DNA of 21,400 nt from an uncultured Clostridia bacterium. Its GTDB lineage: Bacteria; Bacillota; Clostridia; Christensenellales; Borkfalkiaceae. Position numbers and translations under genes: made by a program. Each line of letters opens with the position of its first letter. Position 1 is the stretch's first letter. The notes beneath the pieces were generated by a model. It saw only the letters and a list, made by a program, of their open reading frames with translations. It did not search any database and had not been told where the DNA came from. The stretch spans positions 1-21,400 of the forward strand of contig CALWBJ010000034.1 in assembly GCA_944376035.1 (NCBI GenBank), given 5' to 3'. Of the stretch, positions 1 to 8,641 are shown in pieces.

Positions 1-673
1 TATCGTTTATCTGTCCGTCTGCCGTCGGATGCCAGGTCTGCAAAATATCAAAATTCACCCCGTCAATATCTATCGTCAGCCCGCTCTCTATCGCCGCCGC
101 GTTTATGACCGCCGAATTAAGCGTGTCGTAATAAGAGTCGGTTTGTATGGCGTTTACCTCTGCATAATTCTGCAACGCCGCTTTAAGAGCGTTGAGATCT
201 TCTTCCGAATAATCGCTCGCGGGATAAACCGAAAAGTCTGACGGAAAATCAAAATAAAAATTGTTTATTTTGAAATTGGACTGAGCGTCATAGTTTCCGC
301 TGCCGAGCATTTTTGAAAGTTCGCGTATATGGTCGGAATGAGCGTGAGACAAAAACCACGCTTCCACTTCAAAATACTCGCCCTCGCCCACTCCGGCGAT
401 CGCCCTTAATGCCGAAGTAAGATAGGCGGGAGAATCTTTGCCCGCGCCGTCTATCCCGCCGTCAATAACCACAAGTTTGCCGTTCGCGGTCTTGATAACG
501 TAACTTTGCATGAGACTCTGATTTTCGGGCGCAAGTTGATATAGAGTAACTTTTTCACCCGTCGTAATGCGCTCCGCCCTGACTTCGTTCTTATTCATCG
601 CCGTAACGGCAAAACAAATTGCGCAAACCACGCTGAGAGAGGCAAGAATAAATCTTTTTATTTTTATACTCAT
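1..673 (-). CDS. Secreted metallo-beta-lactamase-fold hydrolase (C-terminus missing)
   Basis: Partial gene: 224 codons are read from ATG 671-673 and the frame is still open at base 1. The N-terminus MSIKIKRFILASLSVVCAI is a basic plus hydrophobic stretch that looks like a signal peptide or anchor, so the enzyme probably acts outside the cytoplasm. The fold is recognised from LVVIDGG (first beta-strand motif) and SHAHSDH, which fits the family's HxHxDH metal-binding signature and would hold one or two divalent metals. The later metal ligands lie outside the window or are not obvious. ComEC-like and RNase Z-like relatives share this layout, so the substrate cannot be told. The Shine-Dalgarno GGGGGAAG lies just after the stop of the 35-aa gene 13 bp upstream, which suggests translational coupling within the sugar-uptake operon. 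Confidence 0.8.
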   Translation of the reverse strand, partial: MSIKIKRFILASLSVVCAICFAVTAMNKNEVRAERITTGEKVTLYQLAPENQSLMQSYVIKTANGKLVVIDGGIDGAGKDSPAYLTSALRAIAGVGEGEYFEVEAWFLSHAHSDHIRELSKMLGSGNYDAQSNFKINNFYFDFPSDFSVYPASDYSEEDLNALKAALQNYAEVNAIQTDSYYDTLNSAVINAAAIESGLTIDIDGVNFDILQTWHPTADGQIND

Positions 674-686
674 ATTTACTTCCCCC

Positions 687-794
687 TTACAGTTCCCAAA
701 TTTTGTCGTCCCCGAACGGGTCGACTGAAGCCGACATCACTATGACGTCGGTTTCAAGAATTTTTTCAAAACTCGGCTCGATATATTTTCTCAT
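687..794 (-). CDS. 35-residue peptide of unknown function
   Basis: Short gene of 36 codons including TAA. It starts at ATG 792-794, 8 bases after a good ribosome site (AAGGGAG). The peptide begins MRKYIEPSFEKILETDVIV and ends with an acidic, aromatic tail (DPFGDDKIWEL). It has no signal peptide or membrane segment and no Cys. From memory, short proteins of similar style (basic Lys/Tyr start, Pro, an ETDVI-like core, Ser/Gly-Asp tail) occur in many gut Clostridia, but no function is known to me. It sits between a surface lipoprotein and a secreted hydrolase with ordinary operon spacing. It could be a small structural or signalling peptide or the precursor of a modified peptide; no maturase is nearby. 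The ribosome site, the exact placement between neighbours and matching codon use support it being real. Confidence 0.6.
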   Translation of the reverse strand: MRKYIEPSFEKILETDVIVMSASVDPFGDDKIWEL

Positions 795-875
795 TTTATT
801 TCTCCCTTAAAAATAATTCATTTATTTTTTTACTTATTTTAATTATTTTTTATGTGTTATTAACGGTGGTTTCAT

Positions 876-3275
876 TCAGGCTTCCGTTACGAAAGCAAAG
901 TACAGTACGTTGACTCCGTTGGCTTCTCCGCCCTGCAACATGATTTCAATTCTGTCCTTAACGGCAGGACTTTCGACCGCGTAATTAAGCGTTCTTTCCT
1001 GCCACCCTTTCGGGTTTTCGGTTACGTTTATTTCCGCGCTCTTTAAGTCGGTCGCGGGAGCGCCCAGTCCGCTTTCCGTACCGGGAATAAGGAATCTTAT
1101 GGTCGGACTTACCGTCTCTTCACCTACCATTATTTTTAATTTCATTCCGCTATTGCACGCTTTGGGAAGGTGCAAAACGATATCTCCTATACCCGTTGTA
1201 CCGAACACAGCGTTATTTTTGGTGGTAACTTTGAGAACTCCCGTTTCACCCTCATATTCTTCAAGCCATTCCGCCGTGATAGAGTTAGCCACGCGATTTA
1301 CGTTGGTACTTACCGACACGAGTTGTTCGTATTCTTTCATACCGAAGTCTGCAAGATAATCTCCCGTAAGCGCCGCGGCAGTTACCTTTCTGGCATTTTC
1401 GACGATAGTGTTGCCTTCCTGTATAAACGCAAAGTAAAATACGTTTTCGGAGCCTATGCTCGCACCCTGTATCATTATTTCCAACCTGTCTTTTATATCA
1501 GGACTGTCGGCATAATTGAGATAGCGCATAACCCAGCCTTCGGGGTTTTCGGTTACTCCGATTTCAGGGCTCTTTATATCGGTAGCGGGAGCGCCCAGAC
1601 CCGACTGTGTGCCGGGTATAAGGAATCTGATGTGCGTACAGTCTGTCTTTTCAACCATAAGTTTAACAGTAAGGCCGTTCACGCACGGCTTGGGAAGATT
1701 AAGAACGATATCGCCTATTGTATTCGCATTGGTAACGGTAGTAACTTTCAGAACGCCCGTCTCGCCCGCAAAACTTTCGAGATACTCGGCTTTAATTGAA
1801 GCCGCCGCCCTTACGCCGCCTTCGGTAGTGCTCTTTGATAAAACTTCCTCGTAATTCTTACTGTCGAAAGTGGCAAGATATCCGCCCTCAAAAGAATTCG
1901 GGTCAAAATACACAGCCTTATCCGACTGGACGAAAAATATACTTTCGCCCGCCGTCGCGCGCACGGTAAGAGTCGCGCCTTCTTCCTTTATTTTATAGGA
2001 ATTTTCCGTTACGATAGTTTCCACACCGTCTTCGCTGACGATATATCCCTCAGCATTACTTACGGCGTTCCAAGTAAGAGTGCCGTCTTTTATTACAAGA
2101 TTTTCAGGCTTATCGAGTTTTTCGGCAACCGTAACAGAGTCTATGTATATTACGCAGTCCTCGCTCATGGCGTTGTTGACAAGTCCGAATCCGAGTTGGA
2201 AGGCGTTAAAGCCTTCCTGTGTGGGGTCAAAGTAATTACATGATTTTATATAATCGTAATCGAGTACAAGATAATTCCATTCGTCGGGCGTAACGCTTAC
2301 GGGATAATTCTGCGAAGCCCCGATCTCATCGGACAACTGCATTATCGAACCGAATCTCATCTCGGTAACGTTAGTAGTCGTTAAAAATTTTATCACGACG
2401 TTTTTACCTATAAGGTCGGCTTCCGAAAGCGTTTTTTGCAGATTGAACCTGATTGCGGCGCAGTTATAAGGCGCTACGGGCGGCGTGGTAACTTTCACAA
2501 CGCCTGTCGCCCCTTCATATTCTTCAAGGTACTCCTCAAACGGCATACCTATCCAATATGCGCTTATATCCCCGCTTTCAACCGTATTTATGTAGCCCGC
2601 GTCGTCGTAAGACGCAAGATAGTTTTCGGGAAGGGCGGTGTCTTTCCAACCCACTTCTTTGGAGTTCCAGGTTGCTTCCTCCACAGTAGAATTCCCGTAT
2701 ATGTCCTTTACTTCCATTCTGTAATTGAAAACACCCGGTTCTGTCGCTACAAACCTGTTTGTAAGAGCGTTGAATTTAACCGTTTCGCCGTTAAGCGTAA
2801 GAGTTTTCGTTATGTTGTCGTAATCTATTTCCGATCTGTCTGAAAAAGAGTCCTCGGGAAGCGAATACTCGGTCTCGCCGTCGGCAAACACGTCAAACGG
2901 TGAATGTCCGAGACTAAGTTCGGGCGCTATTGTATCCTTGACCTGAAATTTTTTAACCTGACTGACCGAGCCGTATTCGTATTTTACTTGCCATTCTCCC
3001 ACTTCGTTGCAGAAAATCGCCGGATAAATTCCCTCGGTTACCTTTCCGCTCGGAGCAGTAAAAGTATATTTGATTTCCGCGTTTATAACTTTTTCCCCGT
3101 CTTTTACTACGCCTTCGGGCACGGCACAGTCTTCGCCGTACTCAAAAACCAGATTTTCGGGATAATCCACCGTAAGCGTTCCCTTATTCCCCGCACAGCC
3201 TATCGCGGCAAATACCGAAACAGTCATCACGGCAAGAAGAGTCGCCGTCAATAAGAATTTTATTTTCCTTTTCAT
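876..3275 (-). CDS. Repeat-rich surface lipoprotein with Ig-like, Fn3-like and three beta-sandwich-type modules
   Basis: Begins MKRKIKFLLTATLLAVM, with a lipobox-like AAIGC placing the lipidated Cys at residue 27, so it is predicted to be anchored to the outer membrane face. After the Cys, two Ig-like or cadherin-like segments can be made out (about 30-113 and 114-205; the second contains VKDIYGN). The first of three related modules follows (about 218-385), then an Fn3-like segment (about 390-460, LTWNAVSNAEGY), then modules two (about 470-630) and three (about 640-799). Each module opens with YLA(S/T/D)(Y/F) and carries an ETGVLKVTT-like strand. Modules two and three are near copies (IRFLIPGT, SGLGAPATD). 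The modules resemble carbohydrate-binding or jelly-roll domains, but no CBM family can be assigned. The ribosome site AGGAGGAAG is strong. It follows the binding-protein gene by 98 bp, so a role in capturing glycan at the surface is inferred. Confidence 0.75.
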   Translation of the reverse strand: MKRKIKFLLTATLLAVMTVSVFAAIGCAGNKGTLTVDYPENLVFEYGEDCAVPEGVVKDGEKVINAEIKYTFTAPSGKVTEGIYPAIFCNEVGEWQVKYEYGSVSQVKKFQVKDTIAPELSLGHSPFDVFADGETEYSLPEDSFSDRSEIDYDNITKTLTLNGETVKFNALTNRFVATEPGVFNYRMEVKDIYGNSTVEEATWNSKEVGWKDTALPENYLASYDDAGYINTVESGDISAYWIGMPFEEYLEEYEGATGVVKVTTPPVAPYNCAAIRFNLQKTLSEADLIGKNVVIKFLTTTNVTEMRFGSIMQLSDEIGASQNYPVSVTPDEWNYLVLDYDYIKSCNYFDPTQEGFNAFQLGFGLVNNAMSEDCVIYIDSVTVAEKLDKPENLVIKDGTLTWNAVSNAEGYIVSEDGVETIVTENSYKIKEEGATLTVRATAGESIFFVQSDKAVYFDPNSFEGGYLATFDSKNYEEVLSKSTTEGGVRAAASIKAEYLESFAGETGVLKVTTVTNANTIGDIVLNLPKPCVNGLTVKLMVEKTDCTHIRFLIPGTQSGLGAPATDIKSPEIGVTENPEGWVMRYLNYADSPDIKDRLEIMIQGASIGSENVFYFAFIQEGNTIVENARKVTAAALTGDYLADFGMKEYEQLVSVSTNVNRVANSITAEWLEEYEGETGVLKVTTKNNAVFGTTGIGDIVLHLPKACNSGMKLKIMVGEETVSPTIRFLIPGTESGLGAPATDLKSAEINVTENPKGWQERTLNYAVESPAVKDRIEIMLQGGEANGVNVLYFAFVTEA

Positions 3276-3373
3276 ATCTTCCTCCTGTTACATATAAAAC
3301 AGAACTTTTTAACAGTCCGATTTTAATATACCCTTAACTTTGTTTACTTTTTCTCCGTAATCTTTGATATTTT

Positions 3374-5008
3374 TTAGTTTGTACCGGTCATTTCTTTATA
3401 CTGTTGTATATAAGTGTCCCAGACTCCGTCAAAAAAGTCGTAATTTTTCTGATACGCTTCGTTAATTTTGTATGCCGAACCACCGTATACTTCCTGAACC
3501 AAAGAACCCGATTTATTTCTGTACCAGGACAGTTGCGTAACTTGTTTGAAAGGTTTATTGACACACGCGTAATCCATTATCACGGCGTATGAGGACTGAT
3601 TGTTATAATCTTCGACAAGAGCAGAGGGCGTAATATCCAATTTTTCGTAATCGGGCTTATATCCGAAATCGAACATAGAAATTCCCCCCGTACTCTTCAC
3701 GGATATTTCGCTCGCTCTGTCAGAAGTAAGATATCTTAATAACTTTATAATGTCTTCACGCTTGCTTTCGTCCTTTATTTTCGGAACGACTATCTCGCTG
3801 CATATCTGCGCCATAACCATGTTTCTGGCTTCTTTCACCCTGCCAAAATCCTTAGCGCTAACGCCTTCGAAAGAGGTTGCGCCATTATCGATAGCGGCTA
3901 TCATTTGTGAAAGCATAGTGTCATCCATGTAATCGCCGTTATCTTTGCGGTATTCTAAAGTTTTAACTATATCGCTTATAACGGGCATTTTCATGATGCC
4001 GTATTCCTGCTCGTCGACAGTCCCGTCTTCCACATGAGGAGAAAGTTCGTTTTCAAGCCACGATCCCGTATAAAGGAAGGCCGTTTTTGCACGGTTGGAG
4101 CCGTAACCGCCGCCTGCAAACACTATGTCGTTATTAACATAAGTAAGACTTGCGCTCGAAGAGTGCAGATAGTTATTATTTTTTGTACTTATCTCGTAGG
4201 CAAGTTCATACGCGCTCTCTGCCGCGAGTCTGTTGTCGCTGAGCATGTAAGGATGTTCTTCGGCAAGTTCCCACTTACCCGATTCGGTATTGTAATAAAG
4301 TCCCGAGAAAAACTTATCGTAATTGTCTTTTCCGAGCATCTGCGCAAACCAACCCTGCCAAGCATAAATAAGATACTCGCCGCCGCCGGTATCTGCGAGC
4401 GCCGCCGAAGTCAGAAAGGTGTTTCTGTTATTGAAAAGGTCTTGACCGAAAGCGAGAAAGTCGTCGGTCGTTCTCGGAAGAGTATACTCTTCACCTTTGA
4501 ACGCCTCGTCAAGCGTGTTCTTATTATATATCCAGTTATATCCCGAAGCGTTGCTCGACCCTCCCGGCAACTGGAACACTCCCGACGCCGCGGTATTGTA
4601 ATAATCGTAATAACTTCCCATTTTTTGTTTTATGGTCTTTTCTTCGCCGAGCGGGGTAAGTTCTATTATCTCGTCAAGATTTTCAAGGCTCGACGCATAC
4701 CTGAACATATCCACCGAAATTGCCACTATATCTCCGTCGGCTTTTCCCGACTGTATTCTTGAAGGCATATTGAGGTCGTACACCGGTTTTGTTTCAACAT
4801 AGATTTCCTCATCGTAGTTATCCATAAAATCTTTCGCCACGTCAAGCCAGTATTGCGAACCGTATCCGCCGTACTGATAGGCTATGGTTAACTTTCTCGG
4901 CCTGTTCGCATATTCGCTGTTGTCGCCGCCGCTTCCTCCGCCGCAGCCCGCAAACAGCCCCAGTGAAACTATCGCCGCCAGCATAAACGCTATAAATTTC
5001 TTTATCAT
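3374..5008 (-). CDS. ABC transporter extracellular sugar-binding lipoprotein (family 1 type)
   Basis: 544 residues, at the long end for family 1 solute-binding proteins. The signal peptide MIKKFIAFMLAAIVSLG ends in lipobox LFAGC (Cys22), followed by a Gly/Ser linker, as in Gram-positive binding proteins tethered to the membrane. The mature part opens with KLTIAYQYGGYGSQYW and the typical WLDVAKDFMDNY helix of CUT1 binding proteins. Later features include GGSSNASGYNWIYNK, a hinge-like region and a Trp/Tyr-rich C-terminus suited to sugar stacking. It should capture an oligosaccharide and deliver it to the permeases encoded just upstream; the sugar cannot be inferred. The ribosome site GGAGG is strong. 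The 136-bp gap from the MalG gene holds a hairpin that may set separate mRNA levels. Confidence 0.88.
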   Translation of the reverse strand: MIKKFIAFMLAAIVSLGLFAGCGGGSGGDNSEYANRPRKLTIAYQYGGYGSQYWLDVAKDFMDNYDEEIYVETKPVYDLNMPSRIQSGKADGDIVAISVDMFRYASSLENLDEIIELTPLGEEKTIKQKMGSYYDYYNTAASGVFQLPGGSSNASGYNWIYNKNTLDEAFKGEEYTLPRTTDDFLAFGQDLFNNRNTFLTSAALADTGGGEYLIYAWQGWFAQMLGKDNYDKFFSGLYYNTESGKWELAEEHPYMLSDNRLAAESAYELAYEISTKNNNYLHSSSASLTYVNNDIVFAGGGYGSNRAKTAFLYTGSWLENELSPHVEDGTVDEQEYGIMKMPVISDIVKTLEYRKDNGDYMDDTMLSQMIAAIDNGATSFEGVSAKDFGRVKEARNMVMAQICSEIVVPKIKDESKREDIIKLLRYLTSDRASEISVKSTGGISMFDFGYKPDYEKLDITPSALVEDYNNQSSYAVIMDYACVNKPFKQVTQLSWYRNKSGSLVQEVYGGSAYKINEAYQKNYDFFDGVWDTYIQQYKEMTGTN

Positions 5009-5064
5009 TGCTTTTCCTCCGATTTTTTTTAATATATTTTTATGTGTTTGTTTTCCTTCGTCCC

Positions 5065-5089
5065 TTCTCTTATTTGATTTTTAAGAGAA
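5065..5089 (-). promoter_or_regulatory. Intergenic hairpin between permease and binding-protein genes
   Basis: A perfect 8-bp stem (TTCTCTTA with TAAGAGAA) closes a 9-base loop in the 136-bp gap. It has no adjacent T-run in the direction of transcription, so it is not a standard terminator. Hairpins at this place often mark mRNA processing or stability points that raise the binding-protein level over the permeases; that role is inferred here. Confidence 0.4.
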
Positions 5090-5144
5090 TGAAAGAAATC
5101 TTTTAACTTTATTTTTAATTTTATAGTTTTTTATCCTTTTAATG

Positions 5145-5987
5145 TCAGCCTTTGAGTCCGCCGTCCAGTTGTATTTCCATTATTGATTTCTGGAAACAAA
5201 TATAAAGAACGAGAACGGGCACGGTGCAGAGCATGAGCCCCGAAAACAGCGCGGGAGTATTAAGTCTCGTTTCATTTATTCTCTTGTAAATATAAAGTCC
5301 GCTTGCAAGAGAGGGATGATTGGGTAAAAACAGCAGCGCCGTCTCACTGTCGCCCCACCTGCCTATAAATTCCACCATAAAAAGCGCTATCATGGGCGAA
5401 ATCACCTGCGGAAGCATTATTTTATACCATACCGTCAGATGATTTGCTCCGTCTATAAACGCCGCCTCCGCATACTCCCACGATACGCTTTTAAACGTCG
5501 CGTAAAGTATAACGAAATTCTGTCCCCACGATGAGGCAAACATTATTATAAGAAACTGACTGTCGTAAATTCCCAGCATATCGTAAAATCTGATTGCCGA
5601 CGGAGCAGAACCGAGTATCGGTATCATCATGGTTACTATCGCCCAGCCGTAGAAAAATCCTCTTCCCGGGAATTTATATTTGGCTATTACGTAAGAGGTC
5701 ATAGAACTGAATAAAACCGAGAACGCCGACGCTCCCACCGCATACCATACGCTGTTTATTATCATTTCAATCATGCTTATTCCGTTAGCGGAAAGTTCGG
5801 TCCACGCCGTTATGTAATTGACAAACTGCAATGACGTGGGAAAGAGTTTTGCCTGATTGTAATCTTTTCTGGACATCAGCGAAATATTCAGCCCCCACAC
5901 CATTACAAACAGAATGGACACGGCATACAGCATGAAAATTACGGTCATTATTATCATTACGGGATTTTTATTGACGTTTTTCCTCAT
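5145..5987 (-). CDS. Carbohydrate ABC transporter permease, MalG type
   Basis: 280 residues, the usual length for the second CUT1 permease. The N-terminal segment (about 12-35) is hydrophobic, and about six membrane segments can be counted. The EAA loop that docks the ATPase is clear: EYAEAAFIDGANHLTVW followed by KIMLPQ, matching EAA---G---------I-LP. The C-terminus QLDGGLKG is typical of MalG-like proteins. It should form the channel with the MalF-type partner. The start codon lies 8 bp after the end of that gene, and its ribosome site (GAGGTGAGG) overlaps the partner's stop, so translation is likely coupled. No ATPase gene is in the visible operon; a shared MsmX-like ATPase elsewhere is the usual solution for such systems. 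Confidence 0.92.
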   Translation of the reverse strand: MRKNVNKNPVMIIMTVIFMLYAVSILFVMVWGLNISLMSRKDYNQAKLFPTSLQFVNYITAWTELSANGISMIEMIINSVWYAVGASAFSVLFSSMTSYVIAKYKFPGRGFFYGWAIVTMMIPILGSAPSAIRFYDMLGIYDSQFLIIMFASSWGQNFVILYATFKSVSWEYAEAAFIDGANHLTVWYKIMLPQVISPMIALFMVEFIGRWGDSETALLFLPNHPSLASGLYIYKRINETRLNTPALFSGLMLCTVPVLVLYICFQKSIMEIQLDGGLKG

Positions 5988-5995
5988 GCCTCACC

Positions 5996-6880
5996 TCAAT
6001 AAGTAACCTGCGCGTTGAATTTATCCATAATGACTTTGACTATCCACACAAAAGGAATGGCGACGACGGTATAGAACAGTCCCACCGCGGCGGGATAGTT
6101 GTACATGCCGCCGAGCACGGAATTGAATATCCAGAAAGATATGGTCGACGTTTCGTAATTTCCCGCCGTAAAGTAGAGAATGGGTCCGCTTGCGGTAAAA
6201 ATACATACGAAAGTAAGAAGCAGCATGGTGGAAAGAGTTTCCCATGCGAGCGGCAGCACAAGCGAGAAAAACTCCCGCCACATTCCCGCGCCGTCTATCT
6301 GTCCCGACTCAATAATAGATTCGGGTATTCTGTTCATACTGCCGACAAAAATCAGCAGCGCCACACCGAACCCCGTCCATAGCACGTACGACAGGATTGC
6401 ATTTGTGGCTGCGTCCTTGTTCGTGAAAATTTCTTCGTATCCATGCCCGAAAATACTGTTTATAAGTTGCCACAGCGGTCCCTCGACGCGCAGTATATCC
6501 TTATAAGTCATTACAAGCACTATCGGCGATATTATACAAGGCAGATAAAACACAAAACGGAAAAATTTATAGCCCATTACCTTTTTATACAAAAAGTAAC
6601 TTACTACAAACGCAAGCAGAATCTTGAACACCGAAATTCCGAAATACTTAAAAGTATTTATAAGATAAGCGACCTGTCCGCTGTCGGCTGTCGCAAATTC
6701 GGCAAACAACCGCTCGAAATTGCTTAACGTAAACACCTGAGCGCCCTCGGTGTTTTCCACCGTAAACGCTATTATTACCGACTGTATATTTATCCATATA
6801 TATTTTATTATCCCGAGAATAGATATCGCGAGCATCAGATATACGAATAAATAGGCGCCTTTCTTCATGTATTTAGGCAT
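5996..6880 (-). CDS. Carbohydrate ABC transporter permease, MalF type
   Basis: 294 residues with about six hydrophobic membrane segments. The EAA-type cytoplasmic loop reads ESGQIDGAGMWREFF then SLVLPL, in the expected place roughly 100 residues from the C-terminus. The protein is the first permease of a CUT1 sugar importer and pairs with the MalG-type protein encoded directly downstream. The gene starts 9 bp after the preceding lipoprotein stop, and its ribosome site AAGGAG begins within that stop codon (GAATAAGGAG), so the genes are surely co-transcribed. Nothing in the sequence identifies the sugar. Confidence 0.92.
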   Translation of the reverse strand: MPKYMKKGAYLFVYLMLAISILGIIKYIWINIQSVIIAFTVENTEGAQVFTLSNFERLFAEFATADSGQVAYLINTFKYFGISVFKILLAFVVSYFLYKKVMGYKFFRFVFYLPCIISPIVLVMTYKDILRVEGPLWQLINSIFGHGYEEIFTNKDAATNAILSYVLWTGFGVALLIFVGSMNRIPESIIESGQIDGAGMWREFFSLVLPLAWETLSTMLLLTFVCIFTASGPILYFTAGNYETSTISFWIFNSVLGGMYNYPAAVGLFYTVVAIPFVWIVKVIMDKFNAQVTY

Positions 6881-6889
6881 ATTTTCTCC

Positions 6890-8326
6890 TTATTCCGCAA
6901 CGGGATAAACGAATGCGGCGTCCCCCGCTCCTATTTTAAGATTAAGAATTCCGTCGCTCAGATTTACGACTTCGCGTTCGCCCTTTATATAAACTACCGC
7001 CTTTGTCGCTCCGCCCAATTTTACGTTAACATAATCGGTCATACCGCTTGAAGGTTCGGCATAATTAAGAATCATATATGCGTTGTTACCGTCTTTATCT
7101 TCAAACTCGCTCACAACGGTGTCCAGACGGCACTTTATGCTTTCTATCCACTCGAATTTTTCAAGTTGCAGATCCTTTACCTGTTCAAACGCCCTTGCAT
7201 TGTATTCGTTTACCACCTGTTCGCCTGCGTATACCTTCGCGCCTACCCAGTCAAAAGACAGTATGGCGTCCGCAACTCCCGCCATCTCCTTGTTCGCAGT
7301 CTGAACGTAATAATAAAGCGGATTTATCTTGTGCGACGCTCTTCCGACCATTCCGTCGTCTTCCTGAAGGCCTCTGTAAAGATAATATTCAAACGTCTTC
7401 GCGCCGAACGCCGCCGCCATGTTCGTCTGAAAACTTATATCCCTCGAAGACGTAAGCCATCTTACGTTGGGTTCTTTATAAGCCTGTATGCAGAAACTTG
7501 TCTGAACCTTATTTGCTTCTGTTTCTATCTCTAAATTCATTTCTTTTGTCTTTTGAGCCACTACAAAATAATTATATAAATATTCTTCTTCTACGTAATT
7601 GACTGTTCCCGTAGAATTTGTTTTAAGCGGATAATAGTCAATACCGAAGTTCTTAGGTCCGTTTACTTTGCTTAAAAGAGTCTCGATATAATAATCCAGA
7701 TATTCTTCCCACGTATAACCGGGGAAAAGCACTCCGCCGTAACTTGCGTTAAGATTTATATGAAAATAGTTGTTGCCGCCGTAAGAATGATACCAGTCGA
7801 TTATTTTCGCTATTTCGCTTATGTAATCGTATGACGGTTCGTCTACCATATAGAACCCTTTTACTGCGGGCATATCGGTCAGTTCGGTCGTTATGTTCCT
7901 TATGGGAAGAGTATAATATATAGGCCCTAAAACCGTATCGAAACAACGTTCGTTCGGATCGTCGTTTATAAAATAATTGACGTCCGAACGGTAGTTTCTT
8001 ATTATAACGTCAAGACCAAGTTCCTCGCAAAGTTCTATCGCACCCGCATACTCATCGGTGATTATTCCGTTTTCATCGGTAAAGGCAACGTCGTCTTCGG
8101 TCATGTTGTACATATTGAATCCCGCTTCTTTATATGCGATGAGAATATCCTCTTCGGGAGCGGGAGGACAGTCTGCAAATATTCTGAACTGTTTGCCGCC
8201 GTTAAATTCCGGTACGGTTTTATTTGTATTTTTGCCGCCGTCACCGCCGCCGCACGCCGTAAAACTTCCGAGCGAAATAACCGCTGCAAGCACAATCATC
8301 ATAAGTTTTATGAATAGTTTTTTCAT
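6890..8326 (-). CDS. Lipoprotein with glycoside-hydrolase-like (beta/alpha)8 barrel
   Basis: 478 residues. The signal peptide MKKLFIKLMMIVLAAV ends at a lipobox-like FTAC (Cys25) and is followed by a Gly-rich tether. The body reads like a clan A-type glycosidase barrel: FRIFADCPPAP (strand 1), YKEAGFNMYNM, CEELGLDVIIRNY (strand 3 region), then GFYMVDEPS at about 157-165, where the DEP Glu is a candidate acid/base. FGIDYYPLK (about 227) follows, and TFEYYLYRGL (about 311) has a Glu that could be the nucleophile. A small beta domain closes the protein. It is the first gene of the operon and would trim or bind glycans before uptake. The exact GH family is not recognised, and a non-catalytic binding role is possible. 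The ribosome site is AAAAGGAGAG. Confidence 0.7.
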   Translation of the reverse strand: MKKLFIKLMMIVLAAVISLGSFTACGGGDGGKNTNKTVPEFNGGKQFRIFADCPPAPEEDILIAYKEAGFNMYNMTEDDVAFTDENGIITDEYAGAIELCEELGLDVIIRNYRSDVNYFINDDPNERCFDTVLGPIYYTLPIRNITTELTDMPAVKGFYMVDEPSYDYISEIAKIIDWYHSYGGNNYFHINLNASYGGVLFPGYTWEEYLDYYIETLLSKVNGPKNFGIDYYPLKTNSTGTVNYVEEEYLYNYFVVAQKTKEMNLEIETEANKVQTSFCIQAYKEPNVRWLTSSRDISFQTNMAAAFGAKTFEYYLYRGLQEDDGMVGRASHKINPLYYYVQTANKEMAGVADAILSFDWVGAKVYAGEQVVNEYNARAFEQVKDLQLEKFEWIESIKCRLDTVVSEFEDKDGNNAYMILNYAEPSSGMTDYVNVKLGGATKAVVYIKGEREVVNLSDGILNLKIGAGDAAFVYPVAE

Positions 8327-8391
8327 CTTTTCTCTCCTTTTAATCCAAAAAGATATTTTTCAGAACATATATTTATTCATTTTATATTCTG

Positions 8392-8420
8392 ATAATATCA
8401 CCGCTTATTTTATTTGACAA
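8392..8420 (-). promoter_or_regulatory. Sigma-A-type promoter of the sugar-uptake operon
   Basis: On the minus strand, TTGTCA (8415-8420) and TATTAT (8392-8397) are separated by exactly 17 bases; each hexamer is 5 of 6 from consensus. A start near 8385 would give a leader of about 60 bases before ATG 8326. It is the only well-placed promoter seen upstream of this gene set. Confidence 0.65.
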
Positions 8421-8567
8421 TACACTGGGTTGAATAAAACATTCTCTCTATTGACTTATTCATATTTTCATTAATAAATAACAAAACGGACTAAAAATAA
8501 AAATTTCAGAAAAAATATAAAAATCCTTTATAAAACACCTTGTTTTCACAACAAAAAGACTTTACAG

Positions 8568-8601
8568 CCTAAAAAAGTAACTTTCAGTCACTCTTTTTAG
8601 G
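8568..8601. other. Hairpin in the 8421-8641 intergenic stretch
   Basis: About 15 paired positions with one bulge and one mismatch (CCTAAAAA at the base, loop TTC), not followed by a T-run on either strand. The rest of this AT-rich gap holds no gene or other clear signal. It may be a leftover terminator or an operator near the operon promoter. Confidence 0.35.
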
Positions 8602-8641
8602 ACATTCTGTTTTACGAAAAACTTTCTTCGATTGATTAGTT

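Noticed and set aside
3323..3373. Read-through extension of the sugar-binding protein
   Set aside because: A protein-like stretch follows the stop, but it is in a different frame; in frame, only nine codons follow before another stop.
4034..4762. Long open frame (242 codons) on the plus strand
   Set aside because: It lies wholly antisense to the sugar-binding protein gene, has no ribosome site and reads as basic low-quality sequence. Other plus-strand frames over 1-8.3 kb are the same kind of shadow.
6021..6281. Second minus-strand frames inside the MalF-type gene
   Set aside because: They overlap a strongly supported permease in another frame and are Cys/His/Arg-rich noise without ribosome sites.
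8414..8440. Plus-strand promoter from a perfect TTGACA at 8414-8419
   Set aside because: No -10-like hexamer occurs at 16-18 bases, while the overlapping minus-strand promoter has good hexamers and spacing.
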